The translations under genes were made by a program, and so were the position numbers. From the NCBI GenBank assembly GCA_012521315.1, contig JAAYMP010000062.1:1-35835 (forward strand): a stretch of 35,835 bases of DNA, given 5' to 3'. Each line of letters opens with the position of its first letter. Within the stretch, counting starts at the first letter, position 1. Origin of the DNA: Bacillota bacterium. Its GTDB lineage: Bacteria; Bacillota; UBA4882; UBA10575. The notes under the pieces were generated by a model. The model had not been told where the DNA came from. It did not search any database and worked only from the letters and a program-made list of their open reading frames with translations. Of the stretch, positions 1-8,694 are shown piece after piece.

Positions 1-257
1 GAAGTTCGGGCGGGCATAATGGGTTGGCCTCGGTGATCGCCGCCGTCGGTCCCGATTTTCCCCGGTTGCGGGTGGGGATCGGGCGCCCGTCCGCCCCGGA
101 AGAGTTGATTGATTACGTTTTGGGTTGCTTTTCACCAGAAGAGCGGGAACTCCTCCCGGCGATCACTCGCCGGGCCGCTCAGGCCGTCGTCGCCTGGTGC
201 GCAGAAGGAATCGAAAAAGCAATGAGTAAATTCAATGGCCCGGTACCGCTGGAATAG
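1..257 (+). CDS. pth: Peptidyl-tRNA hydrolase, 3' end only (5' truncated by window edge)
   Basis: The open frame enters at the window edge (codons from position 3) and ends at TAG 255-257. It carries the conserved GHNG segment, then PRLRVGIGRP and DYVLGCFSPEE, which are hallmarks of the C-terminal half of bacterial peptidyl-tRNA hydrolase. The enzyme releases peptides from prematurely dropped peptidyl-tRNA in the cytoplasm. The catalytic His and Asp of the N-terminal half lie outside the window. It is followed by mfd after a 155 bp gap, as in Bacillus (spoVC/pth upstream of mfd), except that there is no room for the small fin/yabK gene found between them in Bacillus. Identification is secure; the gene is partial only because of the window boundary. 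Confidence 0.93.
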   Translation, partial: SSGGHNGLASVIAAVGPDFPRLRVGIGRPSAPEELIDYVLGCFSPEERELLPAITRRAAQAVVAWCAEGIEKAMSKFNGPVPLE

Positions 258-412
258 AATATTACGCCGCCTGGCACCATATGTTTTTATGACAAGAGGT
301 GTTGGCGGTTTCAACGTGGAGTCATAATCAATAATCGGCACGGCCAAGGAAGGAGGGGCCCTTTTCTTCCGTTGGCTGTGTTTTCGTGCGTTTTTGTTTA
401 GGGGGTTATTGC

Positions 413-3400
413 TTGTTCGAACAATTGCTTGCCCCACTCCGGACGTGGGCTGAAACCAAAACACTCCTGACGGCCATGGAATCAAGACAAAGGTCGGTCT
501 TAGGGCAGGGGGTCCGCGGGACGTCCGGCCTGTTTCTCTTGGCAACCCTTTGGCAAACGTTGAACCGGAAGATGTTGATCGTGACCAGCACACCGTCGGC
601 GGCGGAACGCTTGAGCGCAGACCTGGCTGTGCTGGTCGGCCCTGAAAGCTGTTCCTTGTTTCCCGCTTACGACCTGTTGGCCCACGAGGAAGCCTACGAA
701 AAAGAGGCGGCCGGGCAACGCCTCCTCGTCCTCAGCCGGCTTTTGGCCAATGAGAAACTGATCGTGGTCACTTCTTGGCCGGCCCTGGTCAGAAAAGTAT
801 TACCCCCGCCAAAATTGACGGCCTTCATCACCCGGGTAGCCACTGGTGAGGAGTTGGGACGGGAAACCTTTCTCCAGAAGCTTGTAACGGTCGGTTACAC
901 CCGGGTGCCCAAGGTGGAGGTCCCGGGCGAATTCAGTGTCCGCGGGGATATCATCGATCTTTACCCGTTGGACCAGCCTGACCCCGTGCGGATTGAGTTT
1001 TTTGGGGATGGGATCGACTCGATTCGTACCTTCAATGCGGAGACCCAAAAATCCGTGCGGAAATTGGAAGCAATAACGATCCTGCCCGCCCGGGAAGGAT
1101 TATGGACCGCGGAGCAATTCCAAACGGCCCGCCCCGCCATTGTCTCCTCCGTTCAGCAACAGAGCCAACGCTTATGCAAACTGGAGACCAACCAAAAGGC
1201 GCAGGAAGGGGCGGTCTTTTTACAAAAACGTTTTGCCGAGTTACTGGAGAAGATCGAGAACGGCTTGAGTTTTCCGGGGATGGACCGCTTTTTACCGCTG
1301 GTCCACGACGAGCTTGTCCCCTTCTGGGCTTATCTTTCGGATGCCCTTTTGGTCTTGCATGAACCGGTGCGGGGCAGTGAGTACCTGCGGGCCCTGGAAG
1401 AAGAAAACACCCGGATTATTGGGGGTTTTCTCGAACGTGGACACCTCCTTTCGGATGAAACCCGTCTTTATCTGTCTTTAAATGAAATCCAAGCCGGCCT
1501 GGTTGCCCGGGCCCGGCTTCATCTTTCCACCGTTGGCCGGACCTTGAAGGGGAGCAGGGTCGATGCGGTTCTCAGTTTTCCGATGCGGATGGCACCCGAC
1601 TATGCGGGCCAGTTTAAAAAGCTGGTTCAGGACTTAAAGAAGCGGGCCGAAAAACGCTGGACCGTCGTGCTGGCGGTGCCGGGGGTGGAACGCCGGCGCA
1701 GCCTGGCGGAGGCGTTAAGAGCGGAAGATCTTTTCCCCAACGACTGGCCGGAGACCGGCGAGTTGGTTTCGGGACAACTCTATCTAGCCCCCCTTTCCCT
1801 GGGGGAAGGGGTCGAGTTTTCCACTGATAAACTACTGCTCTTAACCGAAACGGAGCTTTACGGCCAACAACGCCGGGTGAAAAAAGGCAAGGCCCGTTTG
1901 GCGAAGGAAGGCTTGAAATTCTCCGATCTCGAGGGGTTACAGGTCGGGGATTATGTCGTCCATATCAACCACGGAATCGGGAAATATCTTGGCATCAAGA
2001 AGCTGGAGATCAACGGGGCCAGCCGCGAATATCTGGAGATCGAATATGCCGACGCGGACCGGTTGTATGTGCCTACGGACCAGGTGGGGATGGTCCAAAA
2101 ATATATTGGTCTCGAAGAAACCCCGCCCCGGATTAACCGGTTGGGCGGGAGTGATTGGCAGAAGGTAAAGACCAGGGTTCAAGAGTCCATTAAGGAAATG
2201 GCTGACAAGCTACTCAAACTATACGCCGACCGCTTTGTCGCCAAAGGCTACGCCTATCCCCCCGATACCGTCTGGCAGAATGAGTTCGAGGAGGCCTTCA
2301 TTTACGAGGAGACCCCCGACCAGTTAAAGGCCATTGAGGAGATTAAAAGGGATTTGGAATCGGAACGGCCGATGGACCGGCTCCTCTGCGGGGATGTGGG
2401 CTACGGCAAGACCGAAGTGGCGATGCGGGCGGCGTTTAAGGTCGTGACCAACGGGAAACAGGTGGCGGTTCTGGTCCCCACGACCATCCTGGCCCAGCAG
2501 CATTTCCAGACCTTTGCTCAGCGGTTCAGTGGTTACCCGGTCAATATCGGCCTGTTGAGCCGTTTTCAGTCCCCTGCGGAGCAGGAAAGAGTGGTGAAGG
2601 GGTTAAAAAACGGAACAATCGATCTGGTGATCGGTACCCACCGCCTCTTATCCAAGGACGTCGCCTTTAAAGATCTGGGTTTACTGATCGTAGATGAAGA
2701 GCAGAAGTTTGGCGTCTCCCATAAGGAACGCCTCAAAGAACTCAAGAAAAATGTGGACGCATTAACCCTGACCGCCACCCCGATCCCCCGGACCCTGCAC
2801 ATGTCGTTGATCGGGATCCGTGATATAAGTGTAATCGATACGCCCCCGGAGGACCGTTACCCGGTGAAAACCTATGTGATTGAATACAACGAAGAAGTGA
2901 TCGCCGAGGCGATCCGGCGGGAATTGGAACGGGGCGGGCAGGTCTTCTTTGTCCATAACCGGGTCAAGACCATCGACCAAATGGCCGCTTATCTGCAGCG
3001 GCTTATCCCCGAAGCGCGGGTTGACATTGCCCACGGACGGATGTCCGAGGACCAACTGGAAGAGGTCATGCTCAGTTTTTACGAAGGGGCCAGCGATCTT
3101 TTGGTCTGTACCACGATTATCGAAAACGGGCTGGATATACCGAACGTAAATACCATTGTTGTTTATGATGCGGACCGGTTGGGCCTTGCCCAACTGTACC
3201 AGTTGCGGGGGAGAGTCGGGCGGAGCAACCGGGTTGCCTACGCCTACTTTACCTTCCGGAAAGACAAACTCCTCAGCGAAGTGGCGGAGAAAAGATTAGC
3301 CACGATCCGCGACTTTACGGATCTTGGGTCCGGGCTGAAAATCGCCCAGCGGGACTTGGAGATCCGGGGGGCCGGCAACCTGCTGGGCGCCGAGCAGCAC

Positions 3401-3949
3401 GGCCATATTGCGGCCATTGGTTTTGACCTGTACTGCCGCTTGTTGGAGGAGGCCATCACCGAGCGGCGCGGGGAGAAGAAACCGGACACCCCGGATCCCA
3501 CCATTGAGGTGGCGATGGATGCCTTGATCGAGGAAAATTACATTGGTGATCCGGCCCAGAAAGTTGAGATGTACAAGAAGATTGCCGCCATCGCCAGTCT
3601 GGCGGAGGCCGATGAGGTGGAAGCGGAGATGGAAGACCGCTATGGCGAACCGCCCCTGGCGACGCGGAACCTGGTGGAGATTGCCCGCCTGAAAGTGCTG
3701 GCCAAACGGCTGGGGGTCAGCACGGTGACCACGGAACGGGGTGATCTGGTCGCCCGTTTCTTACCGGGTTTGTCCTTGGATGCGGAACGGATCACCGCGT
3801 TACTGGTGGGTTATAAGGGCCGGGTTCGCTACCAACCGGGCCGCCAGCCGGTGATGCGCTGGCGGACGGCGGGACATGAAGCGGCGGACAATTGGAAACT
3901 GGTCAAAGATTCCCTCCTTTATCTGTTAGGGGAAAAGAAGTCTGTTTAG
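413..3949 (+). CDS. mfd: Transcription-repair coupling factor Mfd
   Basis: This ATP-dependent DNA translocase removes stalled RNA polymerase and recruits UvrA for transcription-coupled repair. The 1178-residue product has the full Mfd layout: a UvrB-like N-terminal module, an RNA polymerase interaction domain near residues 505-560 (GDYVVHINHGIGKY), a RecG-like helicase core with Walker A GDVGYGKT at about 660 and DEEQ at 761-764, and a C-terminal regulatory domain. I chose TTG at 413 because AGGGGG lies 7 bases upstream (400-405). The frame is open from a GTG at 386, but that codon has no ribosome binding site. It sits between pth and spoVT, the conserved Firmicutes order. The window also contains uvrC, another nucleotide-excision repair gene. 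Confidence 0.97.
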   Translation: MFEQLLAPLRTWAETKTLLTAMESRQRSVLGQGVRGTSGLFLLATLWQTLNRKMLIVTSTPSAAERLSADLAVLVGPESCSLFPAYDLLAHEEAYEKEAAGQRLLVLSRLLANEKLIVVTSWPALVRKVLPPPKLTAFITRVATGEELGRETFLQKLVTVGYTRVPKVEVPGEFSVRGDIIDLYPLDQPDPVRIEFFGDGIDSIRTFNAETQKSVRKLEAITILPAREGLWTAEQFQTARPAIVSSVQQQSQRLCKLETNQKAQEGAVFLQKRFAELLEKIENGLSFPGMDRFLPLVHDELVPFWAYLSDALLVLHEPVRGSEYLRALEEENTRIIGGFLERGHLLSDETRLYLSLNEIQAGLVARARLHLSTVGRTLKGSRVDAVLSFPMRMAPDYAGQFKKLVQDLKKRAEKRWTVVLAVPGVERRRSLAEALRAEDLFPNDWPETGELVSGQLYLAPLSLGEGVEFSTDKLLLLTETELYGQQRRVKKGKARLAKEGLKFSDLEGLQVGDYVVHINHGIGKYLGIKKLEINGASREYLEIEYADADRLYVPTDQVGMVQKYIGLEETPPRINRLGGSDWQKVKTRVQESIKEMADKLLKLYADRFVAKGYAYPPDTVWQNEFEEAFIYEETPDQLKAIEEIKRDLESERPMDRLLCGDVGYGKTEVAMRAAFKVVTNGKQVAVLVPTTILAQQHFQTFAQRFSGYPVNIGLLSRFQSPAEQERVVKGLKNGTIDLVIGTHRLLSKDVAFKDLGLLIVDEEQKFGVSHKERLKELKKNVDALTLTATPIPRTLHMSLIGIRDISVIDTPPEDRYPVKTYVIEYNEEVIAEAIRRELERGGQVFFVHNRVKTIDQMAAYLQRLIPEARVDIAHGRMSEDQLEEVMLSFYEGASDLLVCTTIIENGLDIPNVNTIVVYDADRLGLAQLYQLRGRVGRSNRVAYAYFTFRKDKLLSEVAEKRLATIRDFTDLGSGLKIAQRDLEIRGAGNLLGAEQHGHIAAIGFDLYCRLLEEAITERRGEKKPDTPDPTIEVAMDALIEENYIGDPAQKVEMYKKIAAIASLAEADEVEAEMEDRYGEPPLATRNLVEIARLKVLAKRLGVSTVTTERGDLVARFLPGLSLDAERITALLVGYKGRVRYQPGRQPVMRWRTAGHEAADNWKLVKDSLLYLLGEKKSV

Positions 3950-4027
3950 CAAGTATATTCATAGCTGGACAGGGAAATCTAATCATGACAGTTTCCATCC
4001 GGCATTGTTCCAGAGACGGCGGCAAAT

Positions 4028-4057
4028 GAATATTCCTGCTCAGCAAGGTATATAATA
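4028..4057 (+). promoter_or_regulatory. Possible sigma-G type promoter for spoVT
   Basis: GAATA (4028-4032) and TATAATA (4051-4057) are separated by 18 bases. This resembles the forespore sigma-G pattern (GHATR, 17-18 bases, CATNHTA) with a T in place of the first C. Bacillus spoVT is known to be sigma-G dependent, which makes the match plausible. There is no good sigma-A -35 upstream of the same -10. The call rests on motif reading only. Confidence 0.4.
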
Positions 4058-4169
4058 TCAATAAATAACAATAGATCCTGAACAATGAAGGAAGGGTTGG
4101 CAGCGAAAACATTGAAACCTTTGCCCCAAAATTGGCGGATGGAGGACTTAGAAGAAGGAGGGAAAAAGG

Positions 4170-4733
4170 ATGAAGGCAACAGGTATAGTTCGGCGCATTG
4201 ATGATCTGGGGCGTGTTGTGATTCCAAAGGAAATTCGCAGAACCCTCCGGATTAGGGAGGGGGACCCGCTGGAGATCTTTGTTGACCGCGAGGGTGAAGT
4301 AATCTTAAAAAAATATTCACCCATCGGTGAACTTGGGGATTTTGCCAAGGAATATGCTGATTCTTTGTATGAATCAACCGGACATATTTCCCTTATTGCC
4401 GACCGGGATCTCATCATTGCGGTCGCCGGTGCCCCGAAAAAAGAGTTTATTGACAAACCGATCTCAAAAGCGGTAGAAAATGCGATTGAAGAGCGGAAGG
4501 TTGTTTTGATGCCTTCGCCCGGCGAGCATAAATACTGCGAAACCTGTCCGATCCTCGAAGAGGAGGGCGAATGCAAATTTACCGCTCAAGTGATCGCGCC
4601 AATTATTGCCGAAGGGGATCCGATTGGGGCCGTTATTTTAGCGTCAAAGGAACCCGGGGTAACCATGGGGGAACTGGAGATAAAAGTGGCGGAAACGGCC
4701 GCGGGTTTCCTCGCCAAACAAATGGAACAGTAG
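4170..4733 (+). CDS. spoVT: Stage V sporulation transcription factor SpoVT
   Basis: SpoVT is a forespore DNA-binding regulator that modulates sigma-G dependent genes and spore maturation. The 187-residue protein has an N-terminal AbrB swapped-hairpin domain (MKATGIVRRIDDLGRVVIPKE, residues 1-50) and a C-terminal GAF-like domain (about 60-180), the architecture of Bacillus SpoVT (about 178 residues). GAAGGAGGG lies just upstream of the ATG. The Cys pair around residues 115-119 (CETCP) is notable within the GAF part. The gene follows mfd, the usual position in spore-formers, and ends before a GC-rich hairpin. The plain AbrB family is an alternative, but the length and GAF domain favour SpoVT. 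Confidence 0.95.
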   Translation: MKATGIVRRIDDLGRVVIPKEIRRTLRIREGDPLEIFVDREGEVILKKYSPIGELGDFAKEYADSLYESTGHISLIADRDLIIAVAGAPKKEFIDKPISKAVENAIEERKVVLMPSPGEHKYCETCPILEEEGECKFTAQVIAPIIAEGDPIGAVILASKEPGVTMGELEIKVAETAAGFLAKQMEQ

Positions 4734-4753
4734 GAAAAGACGGCAACAAGGCC

Positions 4754-4774
4754 ACCCCGGGTATCCCCCGGGGT
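4754..4774. terminator. GC-rich hairpin between convergent spoVT and the 4780-5193 gene
   Basis: A perfect 8 bp inverted repeat, ACCCCGGG (4754-4761) with CCCGGGGT (4767-4774), has a 5-base loop. It lies exactly between two convergent genes. The flanking T-richness is poor on both strands (TTGTTCCT on plus, TTGTTGCC on minus), so termination would be weak or would act bidirectionally through the strong stem. Confidence 0.5.
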
Positions 4775-4779
4775 TGTTC

Positions 4780-5193
4780 CTAGTCCCGTGGGCGGCTGGC
4801 TGCCAACATACTGACCAGACTGGCGAGGACCGTTGGGTTCAGACTCTGGTTATTGAGGGATGAGGTTATAAGCGGTAACATCCCGATGAGCGGGGCCAGA
4901 TTAGGATTGGCCGGGTTCTTTTGCGTGGTGTTTTTGACCGGGGCGGCGTAGTTGTTGATCAGTTGTAAAAGCTGCTCCGTATTGAGTTCACCCTTTTCGT
5001 TGAAGGCCTTCATTAGCAGGGCAATTACTTCTTGTCCCTTTGGGCTCAGCTTAGGTACCAATTCCTGAAAAGCGGCCAGGTCTTCCGGGGGTAAACCCTT
5101 GGCTGGCGTGGACGGTTCCGGTTTGGTCTGGCCCGCGTTGCGCCGGCGGTAGACCCGTTTTTTCGGGAAACTTTTCCCCTCATGATCGGACAT
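4780..5193 (-). CDS. Unknown 137-residue basic/proline-rich N-terminus protein
   Basis: I do not recognise this family. Residues 1-35 are basic and Pro/Ser/Thr-rich (KKRVYRRR) and probably disordered. Residues 36-70 look helical (LSPKGQEVIALLMKAF). The rest is rich in Asn, Leu and Ser, with a tail (LASLVSMLAASRPRD) that could pack as hydrophobic helices. There is no signal peptide or convincing membrane segment. The start is well supported: AGGAGG lies about 10 bases before the ATG on the minus strand. It is transcribed divergently from the TM1266-like gene and convergently with spoVT, so it is monocistronic. Its presence inside a sporulation neighbourhood is only a weak hint of function. Confidence 0.7.
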   Translation of the reverse strand: MSDHEGKSFPKKRVYRRRNAGQTKPEPSTPAKGLPPEDLAAFQELVPKLSPKGQEVIALLMKAFNEKGELNTEQLLQLINNYAAPVKNTTQKNPANPNLAPLIGMLPLITSSLNNQSLNPTVLASLVSMLAASRPRD

Positions 5194-5260
5194 CTTGATG
5201 TTTCCTCCTTGCCCCAGTTTTACGATAGCTTATGCGCTTGGCAGAAAGGTGGTGCCTGTC

Positions 5261-5509
5261 TTGGTACCAAGCGACCAAATGTTTCTCGTGGGGCTTCAGG
5301 TTCCAAACCGTGCCGATCTAGCCCCGGCGGTCCAGTCGGTGATCACCAAGTATGGTGACAATATTATAGGCCGTTTTGGCCTTCCCAGTCCCAATAAGGA
5401 AAAAGGATTGATTGTCCTGTTGATGCAAGAAGCGGCGGCGGTCGACCGTCTAACAACCGACCTGACTGAGCTGGCCGATTTACAAATTAGAACTGTTGCC
5501 TTCGATTAA
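5261..5509 (+). CDS. TM1266/NikR C-terminal-like small ferredoxin-fold protein
   Basis: The 82-residue product resembles the small family annotated as iron-only hydrogenase system regulator (TM1266-like): a FLVGLQVPNR first strand, then KYGDNIIGRFGLP, a second strand GLIVLLMQ and a final strand IRTVAFD, giving a beta-alpha-beta ACT/NikR-C-like pattern. In that family the protein often sits with hydrogenase maturation genes; none are here. I chose TTG 5261 because AAAGGTGG is 8 bases upstream. ATG 5279 is an alternative. The longer open frame back to 5195 would overlap the divergent gene's ribosome binding site and is unlikely. Assignment is from recalled family pattern, moderately sure. Confidence 0.6.
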   Translation: MVPSDQMFLVGLQVPNRADLAPAVQSVITKYGDNIIGRFGLPSPNKEKGLIVLLMQEAAAVDRLTTDLTELADLQIRTVAFD

Positions 5510-5512
5510 CGG

Positions 5513-5537
5513 AAAAGCCGGGTTTCCGGCTTTTTTT
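5513..5537 (+). terminator. Intrinsic terminator
   Basis: Stem AAAAGCCGG (5513-5521) pairs with CCGGCTTTT (5526-5534) around a GTTT loop, followed by more T (run 5531-5537). It directly follows the TM1266-like gene and isolates it from the rhomboid gene. Confidence 0.9.
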
Positions 5538-5604
5538 GTTTGGGTGGCGGGCAGGGGATTCTAGCCGGATCGCGAAATAACTCAAAGCGAGGGAAGGTGT
5601 TTGG

Positions 5605-7221
5605 ATGAACCCGGACGAGCTGCGAGTTATTCTATCCCGGTTAACCGCCGCCGGTTACCAGGCCCGGGAAGTCCCGGCAAAAGAAGGCTTTATTCTTCTG
5701 GCGAAGGATGAACCTTTTCACCGGAAATTGTTGTTGATCGGGGCAAACTTGTACCAAACAGATCAGTGGCGTGATTTGATCATCAAGACCGTTTTGGCGG
5801 AGCGTAACCAGCGGACCCAGTTGTCGCTGGCGGTTTTGTTGCTGGCGGATGTTGAGGGGGCAGGGGGGCAAAAGGTCCTGGCTTATCTGGGGGAGATGCC
5901 GTGGGTCGAAGCGGTCTGGGAAAAGGCCGGACCCCGGCTTTCAACGTTCAAAGCCCATTTTCGCTGGCAAGTCGAAGAAAGGATCCTTTCCCTGGCGGTC
6001 CAGTTGGCGAATGCGGTCGTGCTGGAGCAGCCAACCGTTCCCGGCAGCCGCCGGGAGGAAACGGGAGGCCGTCCACGGCTTACATATATACTGCTCTTCA
6101 TCAACCTGCTCGTTTTTTTGGCCACAATGCTCCACGGCGAAACCAACCCGACCAGTTTTTTGATTGGCATGGGGGCGAAGTATAATCCCCGTCTGTGGAT
6201 GGGGGAGTATTGGCGGCTCCTGACTCCCCTGTTTTTACATGCGGGGTGGGAACATTTTCTCTTCAGCGCGTTCGCCCTTTTTCAATTGGGTAGTCTGGTC
6301 GAACGTTTTTTTGGAGAAAGACGATTTTTCTGGATTTACTTTGGAGCTGGACTCTTGGGAACGCTCTCCGGCGTGCTTTGTCAACCGGACACGGTAGCGG
6401 TGGGCGTGCCGGGGGCGATTTGCGGACTGGTGGGCGCCCTCCTCTACTTTAGGATTCGCCGGCCGCAAACGGCGCAAGGGTTGTTCGGGCGGAGTTTCTG
6501 GATCATATTGGGTTTGAATCTGGTCCTTGGTTTGGTGCTTCCCGGGATCGATTACACGGGTTTGCTTGGGGGGTTTCTTGGGGGGTTGCTCTGGGCTTAT
6601 GCTTTAGGCCTGGGTAAGAAGGACCAAATCACCGGGCGCTGGTTATGGCGGTGTCTTCTCGGTTTGGTCATCGTTTTAGCCACCATCAAGGCGATGACAC
6701 CGCCCCCGAACAAGTGGTATCTGCCGTTGGAGACCGGCCGCCTTGCGCTGGAACAAGAGGATTATACCAATGCCCTTGCCGCATTGGAGGAGAGCTACCG
6801 TTTAAATCCGCAGTCCGCATTGGCCAGCCGCTTGTTGGCCAGTGCCTACTTGGCGGAAGGCGAGAAGGCGTTAGCGGCTGAAGAGTGGGATAAGGCGGTG
6901 CAATATTTGGAGGAGAGTCAAAAAGTGCAACCCAACGACAGGGCGGCCCGTCCTTTGCTGGCCCGGGCTTATCTCAACCGCAGTTTTCACCGTTATAACG
7001 CCGCTGATCTGGCCGGGGCCGAGGAAGACTGTGCCCGGGGGATTGCGCTGAACCTGAGGATTGAAGGATTCCATTACATTTTGGGTGCGGTCTACTATCA
7101 ACAGGAACGGTGGGCGGACGCCGTTCAGGAACTGGAGACGGTGCTGAGGCTGAACCCGGAGAACCAAGCGGCGCAAGCCCTTTTGGCGGAGTCAAAAAAA
7201 GCGGGTGAAAGTATGAAGTAG
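5605..7221 (+). CDS. GluP/YqgP-like rhomboid-TPR membrane protein, predicted protease-dead
   Basis: The 538-residue protein has the Bacillus GluP (YqgP) layout: a cytosolic N-terminal domain (1-155), a rhomboid membrane domain (about 158-360) and C-terminal TPR repeats (about 370-530, e.g. PENQAAQALLAE). Active rhomboids use Asn, Ser and His. Against GlpG, the first TM His is kept (H217), but the Asn position is S221, the GxSG serine is P269 (GVPG, codon 6409-6411) and the last-helix His is L320 (TGLLGG). Proteolysis is therefore unlikely. A role as a scaffold or binding pseudoprotease, like iRhoms, is inference. The ATG has GGGAAGG upstream. The gene is monocistronic after the terminator at 5513-5537. 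Confidence 0.9.
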   Translation: MNPDELRVILSRLTAAGYQAREVPAKEGFILLAKDEPFHRKLLLIGANLYQTDQWRDLIIKTVLAERNQRTQLSLAVLLLADVEGAGGQKVLAYLGEMPWVEAVWEKAGPRLSTFKAHFRWQVEERILSLAVQLANAVVLEQPTVPGSRREETGGRPRLTYILLFINLLVFLATMLHGETNPTSFLIGMGAKYNPRLWMGEYWRLLTPLFLHAGWEHFLFSAFALFQLGSLVERFFGERRFFWIYFGAGLLGTLSGVLCQPDTVAVGVPGAICGLVGALLYFRIRRPQTAQGLFGRSFWIILGLNLVLGLVLPGIDYTGLLGGFLGGLLWAYALGLGKKDQITGRWLWRCLLGLVIVLATIKAMTPPPNKWYLPLETGRLALEQEDYTNALAALEESYRLNPQSALASRLLASAYLAEGEKALAAEEWDKAVQYLEESQKVQPNDRAARPLLARAYLNRSFHRYNAADLAGAEEDCARGIALNLRIEGFHYILGAVYYQQERWADAVQELETVLRLNPENQAAQALLAESKKAGESMK

Positions 7222-7527
7222 CGGTCTCCGCCAGTAAGTTGAACAAATAAAAAGCGGGTTGGACCTTGCTTGGCCGGGATTGTTGGCCGGTGGCGGGGAA
7301 AGCTTAATTACGTTATTGTGAATCAGCGGCTGGACGGGCTGTTTTTTTTATGCCGCGGCCAGGTGGGCGGTTGTCCGGGAGCGCGACTGGCACCATGCCT
7401 TTCGCCCTTTCATATCATAAATAATGATTTTCCGTTCGCGGAGAACCCGACACCGATCAACGACCCGGGCGGGGGCAATGAAAGCACGCCCGGGGAAGAA
7501 GAAGCAAAGATAAAGGAGAGGGGAAGC
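7222..7527 (+). other. 306 bp gene-free leader with a GC hairpin
   Basis: The frame of the next gene stays open from 7270, but there is no ribosome binding site there and the translation looks non-protein-like, so I treat this as a leader. It contains a perfect 8 bp inverted repeat, CCCGGGCG (7464-7471) with CGCCCGGG (7487-7494), loop 15, ending about 33 bases before the ATG. I recognise no riboswitch class. A T8 run at 7342-7349 follows only a 4 bp stem and is a poor terminator. Confidence 0.5.
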
Positions 7528-8673
7528 ATGCCCCGTCTGGCGCTTTTGCCGGTCAACAGGTTACCTTTGGGGAAAAGATGGCTGTCGGTGGGCGGTCGTG
7601 GTCAAGATGTCCGGCAGTTGCAGACACTCTTATCCGCCTTGGGACTGTACGCCGGTGCGATCAATGGTGAATATGACCTTTTAACCCGGGAAGCGGTGAA
7701 AAGCTTCCAAAAAGCCTACCAGCTTCCGGTCGATGGGGTGTGCGGTCCGGACACCCTCAAGCTGCTGGCGGAAAAGGGGATTTACAACCGAACCCTGTTC
7801 ACCAGCGATGCAGGGGAGACCGTTCAAACCCTGGCCGCGCAGTACGGCGTAAGCGGGCGCGCCTTTAAGGATCCGGTGACCCGTTGCCGTCTCCGCCGCG
7901 TTCAGCCCGGGCAGCAAATCATGGTGGAAAGAAGGGAATTGATCTTAGCCTTCGCCGGCGAAGAGCTACCCGGGGAGGCGGGCGGTGAGCAGGCCGCGGA
8001 GGAAAGCTTTATTTATGTAAAAGCCGAGCGGCTCTTGGGGTTGGCGGCGGGTTGGGCGCTCCCGGACGGGGCGCCGTTGGTGGTCGATTTGTCCGGGGCA
8101 AAACTCTCCCGCCAGGTAAAGAAAGCTCTCCGGCGGGTACGCCGGACGATCGACACCGAACTGATCTGGTGGCAATCCTTGGACCATGCTTCTCTGCCCG
8201 CCAATACCGAAGCGGACGCCCTCATCGTTTCTGTACCGGTCTCCGTTGCGGCTGCCGATCCGCTGTCGGTTTGGCCGCGGCAGATTAAAAAGCTCTTAGC
8301 CTATTATCCATGCACGCGCCTGTTTCTCCATTTCGACCTCCACGGCAGGGGTTTGGACGAAAAGGGAGCGGCGTATTGTTTAACCCCGGTGGAGAAAAGA
8401 ATGGCCCGCCTCAACCGGATCGGGGAACCGAAAAGAATTGGCCGGTATGGTTGGCTTTGCTATCGTTACCGGTATAAAGATGAGACGAGAACGGTTTTCA
8501 TCCCCGACCGCTTGACCCTGCGGGGGATCTTGGACCAGGTTGACCGCTTAAATCTGCGCGGGGCCGTCTTTACCGGGCTGGAGAATGGATGGAAAGTCTG
8601 GCAGGAGGAGGGAAACCGCTATTTTTTAGCTACCCCCCGGCTGATGGTAATGAAAGATGGCGGGTTGGCATAA
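7528..8673 (+). CDS. Peptidoglycan-binding, LysM-like protein with degenerate GH18-like C-terminus
   Basis: The 381-residue product starts with a PG_binding_1 type domain (about 28-85: RGQDVRQLQTLL, AVKSFQK, GVCGPDTLKLL). A LysM-like stretch (about 92-133) follows: GETVQTLAAQYGV, then VQPGQQIMV. The remainder (about 165-375) loosely resembles the glycoside hydrolase 18 fold of spore cortex enzymes such as SleL, ending in a strand-helix unit (LNLRGAVFTGLEN). I cannot find a DxxDxDxE catalytic motif, so it may bind rather than cut peptidoglycan. No signal peptide is visible, as is usual for spore coat or cortex-associated proteins made in the mother cell. ATG 7528 has AAGGAGAGG upstream. It lies just before the SipL-like gene, suggesting a shared spore envelope role. 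Confidence 0.7.
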   Translation: MPRLALLPVNRLPLGKRWLSVGGRGQDVRQLQTLLSALGLYAGAINGEYDLLTREAVKSFQKAYQLPVDGVCGPDTLKLLAEKGIYNRTLFTSDAGETVQTLAAQYGVSGRAFKDPVTRCRLRRVQPGQQIMVERRELILAFAGEELPGEAGGEQAAEESFIYVKAERLLGLAAGWALPDGAPLVVDLSGAKLSRQVKKALRRVRRTIDTELIWWQSLDHASLPANTEADALIVSVPVSVAAADPLSVWPRQIKKLLAYYPCTRLFLHFDLHGRGLDEKGAAYCLTPVEKRMARLNRIGEPKRIGRYGWLCYRYRYKDETRTVFIPDRLTLRGILDQVDRLNLRGAVFTGLENGWKVWQEEGNRYFLATPRLMVMKDGGLA

Positions 8674-8694
8674 ATATTCTTATAACGTGGAAAC

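Noticed and set aside
386..412. Nine extra N-terminal codons of mfd from GTG 386
   Set aside because: No ribosome binding site before GTG 386, while TTG 413 has AGGGGG at 7 bases.
7322..7350. T8 run after a short CAGC/GCTG stem downstream of the rhomboid gene
   Set aside because: Only a 4 bp stem; not enough for an intrinsic terminator.
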